DNA of 64,000 nucleotides. It comes from Terrisporobacter othiniensis (GTDB taxonomy: Bacteria > Bacillota > Clostridia > Peptostreptococcales > Peptostreptococcaceae). Below the pieces are notes generated by a model, which made no database searches, had not been told where the DNA came from, and saw only the letters and a list, made by a program, of their open reading frames with translations. Made by a program: the position numbers and the translations under genes. Location: assembly GCF_000808015.1 (NCBI RefSeq), contig NZ_JWHR01000068.1, positions 1-64,000 on the forward strand. The letters run 5' to 3'. Shown one piece after another: positions 54,723 through 62,528 of this stretch (its first letter is position 1; each line of letters starts with the position of its first letter).

Positions 54723-55673
54723 ATGATATATAAATTAAAAGAAAAAATAAAACATGGATACTTAATAAATAAAGAAGAAGCTAAGAGCTTATTAACATAT
54801 GATTTAGAAATATTGGCAGATTGTGCAGATGAGTTGAGAAAACATTTTTTAGGGGATAAGTTTGATTTATGTTCAATAGTAAATGGAAAAAGTGGAAAGT
54901 GTAGTGAGAATTGCAAATTCTGTGCTCAATCATCATTCCATAAAACTAACACAGAGGTTTACCCATTACTTGATACAGAGTATTTACTAAAGGATGCAAA
55001 ACATCATAAAGACAAACAAGTAAGAAGATATTCGATAGTAACATCAGGAAGAAAATTAAGTGATAGAGAAATTGACAAAGTTTGTGAATCTTTTGAAGAA
55101 ATAATAGATAAAGTTGGAATAGAAACTTGTGCATCTCATGGATTACTAGGAGAAGAATCTTTGACAAAGCTTGCAAAAGTAGGTGTAAAAAGATATCACA
55201 ACAACTTAGAAACATCTAGAAATTACTTTGATAAAATCTGTACAACACATACATATGATGAAAAAATTGAGACTATAAAAGCTGCACAAAAAGCAGGACT
55301 AATAGTATGTAGTGGTGGGATAATGGGTCTAGGTGAAAGTGAAGAAGATAGAATAGATATGGCCTTTGAACTTAGAGATTTGAATATAAAATCCATACCA
55401 CTTAATGTGCTAAATTACATAGAAGGTACTGCTATAGAAAGAAAAAATTCTATAATAGAAGAAGATTTTTTTAAAATGGTTGCTATATATAGATTTATAA
55501 ATCCAACTGCTGAAATAAGATTGGCAGGAGGAAGAAATCTGCTAAGTGAATTTGGTAAGAAAGCTTTCACAGGAGGTGCCAATGCTACTATAACAGGAGA
55601 TATGTTAACTACTTGCGGTAATCAAATAGACGATGATGTGAAAATGATAATTGAACTAGGGTACGAAATATAA
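54723..55673 (+). CDS. bioB: Biotin synthase
   Basis: 316 residues, radical SAM. Cys60, Cys64 and Cys67 in KCSENCKFCAQSS bind the 4Fe-4S cluster; YHNNLETS and GTIDEKIETIKAAQKAGL-type segment (THTYDEKIETIKAAQKAG) and RLAGGRN follow. Inserts sulfur into dethiobiotin. RBS AAGGAGA. First gene of the operon, just behind the BirA-type site. Confidence 0.96.
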   Translation: MIYKLKEKIKHGYLINKEEAKSLLTYDLEILADCADELRKHFLGDKFDLCSIVNGKSGKCSENCKFCAQSSFHKTNTEVYPLLDTEYLLKDAKHHKDKQVRRYSIVTSGRKLSDREIDKVCESFEEIIDKVGIETCASHGLLGEESLTKLAKVGVKRYHNNLETSRNYFDKICTTHTYDEKIETIKAAQKAGLIVCSGGIMGLGESEEDRIDMAFELRDLNIKSIPLNVLNYIEGTAIERKNSIIEEDFFKMVAIYRFINPTAEIRLAGGRNLLSEFGKKAFTGGANATITGDMLTTCGNQIDDDVKMIIELGYEI

Positions 55674-55715
55674 ATAGTCTTATAAAATACTTTTAAGTTA
55701 AATTGGAGGCACAGC

Positions 55716-56402
55716 ATGGGAAGAGGAATATTCATAATTGGAACAGATACAGATGCAGGAAAAACTTTTGTAACAGCAGGTTTAACATATGCTCTAAAAC
55801 AAAACAACAAAGATGTCATACCTTATAAACCTGTACAAAGTGGAGGTAATGGAGATACTAGGTTCTACAAAGAAATGGCTAATCTAGATTTAAGCATAGA
55901 AGAAATGAATACATATACACTGAAAGAAGCTGTATCTCCTCATTTAGCTTGCAAATTAGAAAATAAGAAGATATATAAAGAAGTTATATTAAATCATTAT
56001 AAAAAACTTATAAACAGTCATAACTATGTAATTGTGGAAGGAGCCGGAGGAATAGTAGTTCCTCTTGTGGATAATAAATATTATGTGTATAACTTAATTA
56101 AAGATTTGAATTTAGATGTTGTAATAGTTGCTAGAGCAGGAGTTGGAACTATAAATCATACCGTACTTACTAACGAGTTTCTAAAAGCACAAAACATAAA
56201 AGTTAAAGGCATAATAATAAATCAATATAACAATAAGTTATATGAAAATGACAATATAAAACAAATAGAAGAACTTACTAATTTGAATATAATTCATAAA
56301 TTTAATAAGTTAGAAGACTTTTCAAAGAAATCAATAGAAGAAGAATATAAAAAAATAGATATAAATAAGATAATAGAATTGGTATTCAAGGGGGAAAAAT
56401 AA
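55716..56402 (+). CDS. bioD: Dethiobiotin synthetase
   Basis: 228 residues. P-loop [11 protein letters not shown] (Lys16), [15 protein letters not shown], and [11 protein letters not shown] are typical. ATP-dependent carboxylation and ring closure of diaminopelargonate. RBS GGAGG. One base separates its stop from the bioA ATG. Confidence 0.95.
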   Translation: MGRGIFIIGTDTDAGKTFVTAGLTYALKQNNKDVIPYKPVQSGGNGDTRFYKEMANLDLSIEEMNTYTLKEAVSPHLACKLENKKIYKEVILNHYKKLINSHNYVIVEGAGGIVVPLVDNKYYVYNLIKDLNLDVVIVARAGVGTINHTVLTNEFLKAQNIKVKGIIINQYNNKLYENDNIKQIEELTNLNIIHKFNKLEDFSKKSIEEEYKKIDINKIIELVFKGEK

Positions 56403-56403
56403 C

Positions 56404-57774
56404 ATGAAAAATTTACAAGAAAAAGATTTGAAATATATATGGCATCCATGTTCACAAATGAAAGACTACGAAAAATTTCCACCTATAGTAATAAAAAATG
56501 GTAAAGGTGTATTTTTAGAAGATATGAACGGGAAAAAATACTTAGATGCAGTATCTTCATGGTGGGTTAACCTATTTGGACATGCCAATGAGCGTATAAA
56601 CAATTCTTTATATAATCAGTCAAATTCATTAGAACATGTTATATTTGCAAACTTTACTCACAGGCCAGCCATAGAACTTAGTGAAAGAATCATAAATCTA
56701 ACTCCAGATAGATTACAAAAAGTTTTCTTTGGTGATAATGGTTCATCAGCCATAGAAATAGCTTTGAAATTAAGCTTTCAATATCATCAACAAATTGGCA
56801 AAACAAGAAAAACTAAATTTGTAAACATATCAGATGCATATCATGGTGAAACAATAGGAGCTTTATCAATAGGAGACGTAGATTTATATAACAAAATATA
56901 TAAGCCAATTTTATTAGAAACTACAACAGTTAAGGGACCTGATTGTTTTAGATGTGAATTTAATAAAAATAGAGAAAATTGCAATGGCGAATGTTTTGTT
57001 CATATGGAAAATACCATAGCAGAAATTCATGAAGAAGTAAGTGCAATAGTTATAGAGCCAATGGTGCAATGTGCAGCAGGAATGAAAATATACTCACCTA
57101 AATATTTAGTGAAGCTAAGAGAGTTATGCGATAAATACGATATAAACTTAATTGCAGATGAGATAGCAGTAGGATTTGGTAGAACTGGCAAGATGTTTGC
57201 TTGTGAACATGCCAATATATCACCTGACATAATGTGCTTATCAAAAGGATTAACAGCAGGATATATGCCACTTTCATTAGTACTTATGAGTAATAAAATT
57301 TACGATGCATTTTATGATGAATATAATACAATGAAGGCATTTTTACACAGTCACAGTTATTCAGGTAATCCATTGGGATGTAGCGTGGCATTGGAAACTT
57401 TAAATATATTTGAAGATGATGATGTTATAAATGTTAACAAAGATAAAAGTGAATATCTAAGAAGAAAAGTTGAAAGTGTAATAAAAGACATTCCTTATGT
57501 GGGAGAATACCGTCAGATAGGAATGATTGGTGCTATTGAATTAGTAAAAGATAAAGAAACTAAAGAACCATTTGAAGGTGAAAAAAGAGTAGGATACAAC
57601 ATTTATAAAATAGCCCTGGAAAAAGGAGTTTTACTAAGAGCATTAGGCAACATAGTTTATTTCATGCCGCCTTTCGTAATAAGTGAAGGCGAAATAGATT
57701 TCATGGTAGAAACAGCAAGAGATAGTATAAATGAATATTTTAATAATAAAAAAGGAATAGGAATAAATGAATAA
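56404..57774 (+). CDS. bioA: Adenosylmethionine--8-amino-7-oxononanoate aminotransferase
   Basis: 456 residues, class III PLP aminotransferase. [11 protein letters not shown] start, [53 protein letters not shown], and Lys281 in [14 protein letters not shown]. Contains an unusual cysteine pair cluster in the middle ([17 protein letters not shown]), seen in some clostridial BioA. Overlaps the next gene by 8 bases. Confidence 0.95.
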   Translation: MKNLQEKDLKYIWHPCSQMKDYEKFPPIVIKNGKGVFLEDMNGKKYLDAVSSWWVNLFGHANERINNSLYNQSNSLEHVIFANFTHRPAIELSERIINLTPDRLQKVFFGDNGSSAIEIALKLSFQYHQQIGKTRKTKFVNISDAYHGETIGALSIGDVDLYNKIYKPILLETTTVKGPDCFRCEFNKNRENCNGECFVHMENTIAEIHEEVSAIVIEPMVQCAAGMKIYSPKYLVKLRELCDKYDINLIADEIAVGFGRTGKMFACEHANISPDIMCLSKGLTAGYMPLSLVLMSNKIYDAFYDEYNTMKAFLHSHSYSGNPLGCSVALETLNIFEDDDVINVNKDKSEYLRRKVESVIKDIPYVGEYRQIGMIGAIELVKDKETKEPFEGEKRVGYNIYKIALEKGVLLRALGNIVYFMPPFVISEGEIDFMVETARDSINEYFNNKKGIGINE

Positions 57775-58285
57775 TAGTAAGACTAAAGAGTTAACTCTAA
57801 TATCTTTATTAGCTGTGATAATTGCTATATCAGGAAGTTTTAAAATACCAGGTATTATACCAGGGACTGAGTTCCAACTGTCAGCACCAATAGCTATAGC
57901 AATATGTGCGGCCTTTGGATTTAAAAGATATATAGCAGCAGGGGTTATAGCCAGCACTATAAACTTAATCATGGGTACACATACAATTTTAAATATAATT
58001 GTAGCCATGGCGTTTAGAGTAGTAGGTGGTGGAATAATAGGTATACTAGGACCAAGTTTGTTAGTAGTATCTATTGCAGGTCCCATAGGAACTATAGCAG
58101 GTAGAATAGTTATGTCAAACATAGTCGGAACGCCATTTAAAATGTTAATAGTGGCAGCATTTCCAGGAATGATATATACACTAATATCTTCATACTTAAT
58201 TTACAAAGTAATAGAAAACATAATGAAAAAAACTCCTTATAAAAGCTTTATAAGATCTAAAGAAAAAATAATAAAAGTAGGGTGA
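57767..58285 (+). CDS. Membrane protein of the biotin operon, possible ECF-type substrate-binding subunit
   Basis: 172 residues, about five to six hydrophobic segments (8-25, 42-62, 67-85, 88-108, 118-135, 140-165). [33 protein letters not shown] and glycine-rich membrane stretches recall ECF transporter S components, but the BioY-specific pattern is not evident. It is translationally coupled to bioA and sits 4 bases before bioW, so pimelate, a biotin precursor or biotin itself may be the cargo. Function is inference from position and topology. Confidence 0.6.
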   Translation: MNNSKTKELTLISLLAVIIAISGSFKIPGIIPGTEFQLSAPIAIAICAAFGFKRYIAAGVIASTINLIMGTHTILNIIVAMAFRVVGGGIIGILGPSLLVVSIAGPIGTIAGRIVMSNIVGTPFKMLIVAAFPGMIYTLISSYLIYKVIENIMKKTPYKSFIRSKEKIIKVG

Positions 58286-58289
58286 GAAA

Positions 58290-59069
58290 ATGGCATTACA
58301 TAGCATAAAAATGAGATCGTCTAAAGATAACAAACATATATCGGGAGCAGAAAGCATAGTAGACGAGGATAATTTAGAAACAGCAGTTAGCAGGCTTATA
58401 AAAAGAGCATTAACTCATTCTAAGGGTAAGGCAGAGAATATAAATATAAAAATTGAAAAACTTGATGAAGAAAAAATAATTTTTTTAGAACCATTGAAAG
58501 TGACAACAGTAGAAGTTGAAAATACTATTCAGGGATTTAAATGCGTCAAGTACTTGCTAAACAAATTAGGTATAGATGACGAAAAATCAAATAAAATACT
58601 GAAAATATTTAAGCAAGCCTCTTGTATGAGAGGCGCAATTCTGCTGGATATTAACACTCTTGAAAGATTGGAACCAGACAAAGATAGAGGTATTAGAGCT
58701 ACTTATATGGATTTTGAAAATTCTAATACAGATAGATTAACAAAAGAATCTGGACAGAATACTCATTTTATAGAGGCCTTGGCACTTGCTACTAAAGTTA
58801 TAAATTGTCCATATATAATAGGAGAGATTTGTTACTCTGATGATCCAAACTATACAGCAGGATATATATCATCTAAAAAATATGGCTACGTGAGAATTCC
58901 TCATCTAAAAGAGTTTGGAGATGAAAGTGGTGGAAGAATATTTTTATATGATTCATCTTTAGATAATGTACAAGATTGTATAGATTATATAGAAAAGTCT
59001 AAAACCATAATAAGAAATAATATATCTCAACAGACATACATGACATACGAAGAATTTTTAAATCTATAG
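58290..59069 (+). CDS. bioW: 6-carboxyhexanoate--CoA ligase (pimeloyl-CoA synthetase)
   Basis: 259 residues, BioW family length. MALHSIKMRSSKDNKHISGAESIV start with the HISGAE motif, and SCMRGAILLD, RGIRATYMDFE, HFIEALALATKV and GGRIFLYD downstream are BioW landmarks. Activates pimelate with ATP and CoA to pimeloyl-CoA, so this strain can make or take up pimelate and does not need BioC/BioH. RBS AGGGTG. Confidence 0.93.
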   Translation: MALHSIKMRSSKDNKHISGAESIVDEDNLETAVSRLIKRALTHSKGKAENINIKIEKLDEEKIIFLEPLKVTTVEVENTIQGFKCVKYLLNKLGIDDEKSNKILKIFKQASCMRGAILLDINTLERLEPDKDRGIRATYMDFENSNTDRLTKESGQNTHFIEALALATKVINCPYIIGEICYSDDPNYTAGYISSKKYGYVRIPHLKEFGDESGGRIFLYDSSLDNVQDCIDYIEKSKTIIRNNISQQTYMTYEEFLNL

Positions 59070-59082
59070 GGAGTAATCTTAT

Positions 59083-60243
59083 ATGAATGATATAAAAGAA
59101 AAATTACAGATAATAAAAGAAAAAAATTTATATAGAGAAATGAGATATTTAAGTAAATCACAGGATAAATATACTGTAATTGATGGAAGAGAAATATTAT
59201 TAATGTCTTCTAACAATTACCTAGGTCTAGCCAATAATGAAGAAGTAAAAAAGGCAGCTATTGATGGTATAAATGAATTTGGCTTAGGTTCTGGTGGATC
59301 AAGACTTACTACGGGAAGTTATGATTTACACAAAAAACTAGAGGAAAAAATAGCTAAGTTTAAAAATTGTGAAGCAGCGCTTATATTTAACACAGGATAT
59401 ATGGCAAATGTGGGTGTTATCTCCGCAATTTGTGATGAAAATTATTATATATTTAGTGATGAATTAAATCATGCAAGCATAATAGATGGATGTAAACTAG
59501 CAAAAGGAAAAACTATAGTGTACAAACATAATAATATGGAAGACTTATATGATAAAATATCTACCATAAATCCAACTAAAGGGATTATAGTAACGGACAG
59601 TGTATTTAGTATGGATGGAGATATAGCCAATATACCTGAGATTGTGAAAATAGCAAAAGCATTTAATCTTCTTACTGTGGTAGATGATGCTCATGCCACT
59701 GGAGTAATAGGTAAAAATGGCAGAGGAAGTAGTGAGTATTTTAACTGCAAAGTAGATATAACTATAGGAACTTTAAGTAAGGCTGTAGCTAGTGAGGGTG
59801 GATTTGTATGTGCAGATGAATATATAATTGACTATCTAAAAAATAAAGCGAGAAGTTTTATATTTTCAACAGCCTTATCTCCAGGGATAATAAATGGATC
59901 TATTAAGAGTTTTGAATTAATAGCAAGCACAGATAGAGTGCAAAGGCTAAATAATAATATAAAATACATAAATAAAAAATTAAATGAAATAGGTATAGAA
60001 ACAGATGAAAATAGAGACTCACCAATAATACCAATATTTATAGGTGATGAGGACTTGGCTATGAATATTAGTAAAAGTTTATTAGAAAATGGAATTTATA
60101 TACCAGCCATCAGATATCCAACAGTTCCCCTTAATAAATCCATACTGAGAATGACTATAATGTCTACTCATGATAAAAAAGATTTGGATATTGTAGTAGA
60201 TAAATTAAAACATATTTTAATTGAAAATAACATAATAAATTAA
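59083..60243 (+). CDS. bioF: 8-amino-7-oxononanoate synthase
   Basis: 386 residues, alpha-oxoamine synthase. SSNNYLGLANNEEVK, GSGGSRLTTGSYDLHKKLE, DDAHATGVIG and Lys233 in GTLSKAVASEGG. Condenses pimeloyl-CoA with alanine. RBS AGGGAG. Last gene of the operon, which thus covers pimelate to biotin. Confidence 0.95.
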   Translation: MNDIKEKLQIIKEKNLYREMRYLSKSQDKYTVIDGREILLMSSNNYLGLANNEEVKKAAIDGINEFGLGSGGSRLTTGSYDLHKKLEEKIAKFKNCEAALIFNTGYMANVGVISAICDENYYIFSDELNHASIIDGCKLAKGKTIVYKHNNMEDLYDKISTINPTKGIIVTDSVFSMDGDIANIPEIVKIAKAFNLLTVVDDAHATGVIGKNGRGSSEYFNCKVDITIGTLSKAVASEGGFVCADEYIIDYLKNKARSFIFSTALSPGIINGSIKSFELIASTDRVQRLNNNIKYINKKLNEIGIETDENRDSPIIPIFIGDEDLAMNISKSLLENGIYIPAIRYPTVPLNKSILRMTIMSTHDKKDLDIVVDKLKHILIENNIIN

Positions 60244-60270
60244 GCTAAGGATTTATAGTCTATTTAAATG

Positions 60271-60372
60271 GAGCAACGGATGTATCTGAAGCGAAGCAAA
60301 GATAGATTGTTGACGACATGAAGTGTTTCGCCGACACGTCGCTCAGGCGAAGCGAATTTTTTATTATAAAAA
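60271..60372. repeat. GCGAAGC-rich dispersed repeat, copy 2
   Basis: Begins GAGCAACGG like copy 1 and ends with the same 26-base segment (60347-60372). The middle is longer and different, with GCGAAGC at 60291-60297 and 60347-60353 and an internal hairpin (GTGTTTCGCCGACAC region). GC content is above the surroundings. No terminator-like T-run other than the conserved T6. Confidence 0.7.
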
Positions 60373-60481
60373 CTAAGGATAAATTATACTATTTAACTTT
60401 TATGTAACATATTATGTAGTAATTTAATATACAATTATCTTAAGATATTTCAAAATTTAAAATAATTGGAGTGTTGTTGTT

Positions 60482-60877
60482 ATGCTTAAAGTTATTAATT
60501 CTATTAGAAATGATGTTGAAGGTAGTAATGGAAAATGTGAAAGCAGGTGTAATAAAACAGCAGGAGCAGAAAAGGTTTATGAAAAGAAAGAGTATATTAT
60601 TTTAAAGGTTAAGAAAGGCTACATAGTATATAACACAAAAAAAGAATTTGAAAATGGTCATACCCATCTTCAAAGTTTTGAAATGTCAAAGACTATTATT
60701 GACAATAGTATAAAAAAGAAAAGACCCAAAACTAATAATATTTATTTAATAGAAAGTCATATAAGGGTTACGAATGATAGTAAATATAAACAAATTTTAG
60801 AAGAGCTAATAGAAGCTAAAAAACAGAAAACTAAGGACAATAAATATCATAATAGAAGTTATTGTAATGCTTGTTAA
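60482..60877 (+). CDS. Small Lys-rich protein of unknown function
   Basis: 131 residues. ATG preceded by TTGGAGTG (RBS-like, 9 bases). No membrane segment. Contains cysteines near both ends (CESRC at about 20-24, and a final YCNAC), a central YIILKVKKGYIVYNTKKEFENGHTHL segment that resembles a beta hairpin followed by HTH-free helix, and a Lys-rich tail. I do not recognise the family. It is a single-gene unit with its own terminator. Codon use matches the neighbours. Confidence 0.65.
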   Translation: MLKVINSIRNDVEGSNGKCESRCNKTAGAEKVYEKKEYIILKVKKGYIVYNTKKEFENGHTHLQSFEMSKTIIDNSIKKKRPKTNNIYLIESHIRVTNDSKYKQILEELIEAKKQKTKDNKYHNRSYCNAC

Positions 60878-60888
60878 ATATATAAAAG

Positions 60889-60930
60889 AAGAATCACCAA
60901 GATAAATGTAATTGGTGGTTCTTATTTTTT
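60889..60930 (+). terminator. Terminator of the 131-residue protein gene
   Basis: AAGAATCACCAA (60889-60900) with TTGGTGGTTCTT (60912-60923), one T-G pair, T-run. Confidence 0.85.
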
Positions 60931-60952
60931 GATGTTAATTTTGTAAGTGTAT

Positions 60953-60980
60953 GTAATTCTTAACAAAAGTTAAGAATTAC
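60953..60980. promoter_or_regulatory. Perfect 12-bp palindrome upstream of the carboxypeptidase gene
   Basis: GTAATTCTTAAC, AAAA, GTTAAGAATTAC. No T-run follows. It lies 58 bases before the carboxypeptidase start, so it may be an operator, perhaps for the two-component system whose scar lies downstream. Confidence 0.5.
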
Positions 60981-61037
60981 TTATAAACTACTTAATAATT
61001 CTTTTTTATTATGTAATAGAAAAGGAGATGATAAATT

Positions 61038-61733
61038 ATGAAATTAAAAAATAAATTTATAGGAATTATAGTTGTTTTAGGTGTGATTACATTTATAGGA
61101 GGAAAAAATCCTTTAGTAGGATTATCAAATCATAAAGATACTTATCTAAGTGAAACAAGTACAAATGCTAGTGCAAACAGCAGTAAATACCTTATGTTAG
61201 TAAATAAAAAAAATCCGTTGGGATTAGATTATGAACCTGATAATTTGGTTAAGCCCAATGTTAAGTTCTTAAGAGATACTAGCGATGAATCAAGATATAT
61301 GGATGAAACTGCAGCAAAAGCTTTAGAAGAATTATTCCAAGTAGCTAAGTCAGAAAATATAAACCTTATAGGTTCTTCAGCATATAGATCATACAAAAGT
61401 CAGGTTAGGGTTCTTAAGGATGAGATTAGTTCAAAAGGTGTAGACTATGCTAATAAATATGTGGCTAAGCCAGGAAAAAGTGAGCACCAAAGCGGATTAT
61501 CAATTGATGTGACAAATGAAGCTAGATGTTTTGACAAAACTAGTCCAGAGGCACAGTGGTTAGCAAATAACGCTCACAGGTTTGGATTTATATTACGTTA
61601 TCCAGAAGGAAAAGAAGATATTACAGGGTATAATTATGAGCCATGGCATATTAGGTATGTTGGCAAAGATGTAGCAAAAAAAATTTATGAAAAAAATATT
61701 ACCTTAGAAGAGTACTTAAATAAGATAGGATAA
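61038..61733 (+). CDS. D-alanyl-D-alanine carboxypeptidase, VanY/M15B family
   Basis: 231 residues. N-terminal membrane anchor (about 5-22). The M15B zinc site is complete: His150 and Asp157 in SEHQSGLSIDV, Glu201 and His204 in EPWHIRY, with SSAYRSYKSQ upstream (substrate Arg). It trims terminal D-Ala from peptidoglycan stem peptides outside the cell; in van clusters VanY does this to remove vancomycin targets. RBS AAAGGAG. The two genes after it are a VanZ-like fragment and a two-component scar, so this looks like a van-type remnant. Confidence 0.9.
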   Translation: MKLKNKFIGIIVVLGVITFIGGKNPLVGLSNHKDTYLSETSTNASANSSKYLMLVNKKNPLGLDYEPDNLVKPNVKFLRDTSDESRYMDETAAKALEELFQVAKSENINLIGSSAYRSYKSQVRVLKDEISSKGVDYANKYVAKPGKSEHQSGLSIDVTNEARCFDKTSPEAQWLANNAHRFGFILRYPEGKEDITGYNYEPWHIRYVGKDVAKKIYEKNITLEEYLNKIG

Positions 61734-61734
61734 T

Positions 61735-62157
61735 TTGGATGAGATAATAGTGCAAATATTAGGACGTGATATTTTAATAAGCTTAATTTTTATTAGTATT
61801 ATAATATTTATGCATGTTAAATGTAAAAATGAAATGGGAGCCTACCTATATAATATAGGTATTATCATATTTTCCATAACCATGGTTATTATATTTTCGC
61901 TAACAGGGGTTTCTCCTATGAGTGGTTTTTATATTGATATAGAAGATATTGATGATTTGATACTTAATACTAGTGGAGCTATGCTAGCTTATTTAGTATT
62001 ACTTGCGTTTAAAAATTTGATTCCTGAAGTTGACAAGAAAATCAATATAGAATTAAAATTTATGAAAAAAGAACAGATATTATCTATTTGCATATTAGTT
62101 CCGTATATTGTTATTATTATAGGTGGATTCTATGATAGATACATTAACATAGTGTAA
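61735..62157 (+). CDS. VanZ-like membrane protein, short
   Basis: 140 residues, four hydrophobic segments (about 13-30, 36-55, 75-95, 115-135). The SGFYIDIEDIDDLILNTSGAMLAYLVLLAF stretch matches the second half of VanZ (DIDDIxxNTxGaxxGY). The N-terminal VanZ half is short, so it may be a truncated or diverged member. It starts at TTG one base after the carboxypeptidase stop; a GTG at 61750 is an alternative and no RBS is clear for either. Confidence 0.6.
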   Translation: MDEIIVQILGRDILISLIFISIIIFMHVKCKNEMGAYLYNIGIIIFSITMVIIFSLTGVSPMSGFYIDIEDIDDLILNTSGAMLAYLVLLAFKNLIPEVDKKINIELKFMKKEQILSICILVPYIVIIIGGFYDRYINIV

Positions 62158-62178
62158 TGTAAAAGTAAGGAGGAAGTT

Positions 62179-62412
62179 ATGTCAAGTAAAATTCTTGTAG
62201 TTGATTTACCTCATATATTTGATAGATTTTATAGAGTTGAAAAATCCAGAAATACATTCCAAGGTGGTTCAGGTTTGGGACTTGCTATTACTAAAAATAT
62301 CATAGAAGCTCATGATGGAATTATTTGCGCTACTAGTGATAATGAAAGTACTATTTTTGAAGTTAAAATACCATATATAAATGAAGAGGAACTCTTTAAG
62401 TCGATTGAGTAA
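62179..62412 (+). pseudogene. Two-component system deletion scar: response-regulator start fused to histidine-kinase end
   Basis: 77 codons with a perfect RBS (AAGGAGG). MSSKILVVD is the usual first strand of an OmpR/VanR-type response regulator, but the phospho-acceptor region never appears. From residue 10 the sequence is LPHIFDRFYRVEKSRN, then GGSGLGLAITKNIIEAHDGIICATS, which are the F and G2 boxes of a histidine-kinase ATPase domain. An in-frame deletion of roughly the whole regulator and most of the kinase joins them. The product could not sense, phosphorylate or bind DNA. Confidence 0.85.
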
Positions 62413-62440
62413 TCTTGGCTTAGAGAGTTCTTTATTTTAT
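62389..62440 (+). terminator. Terminator overlapping the end of the kinase remnant
   Basis: GAACTCTTTAAG (62389-62400) with CTTAGAGAGTTC (62419-62430), one T-G pair, then TTTATTTTATTTT. It probably was the original end of the van-like operon. Confidence 0.75.
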
Positions 62441-62528
62441 TTTGGGTATAAATAATTTATAACTAATTACATAATCTAAGGAAAAGACAAGTTTTGCATA
62501 GAGAATATAAATAGAAGGAGGTAGAAAA

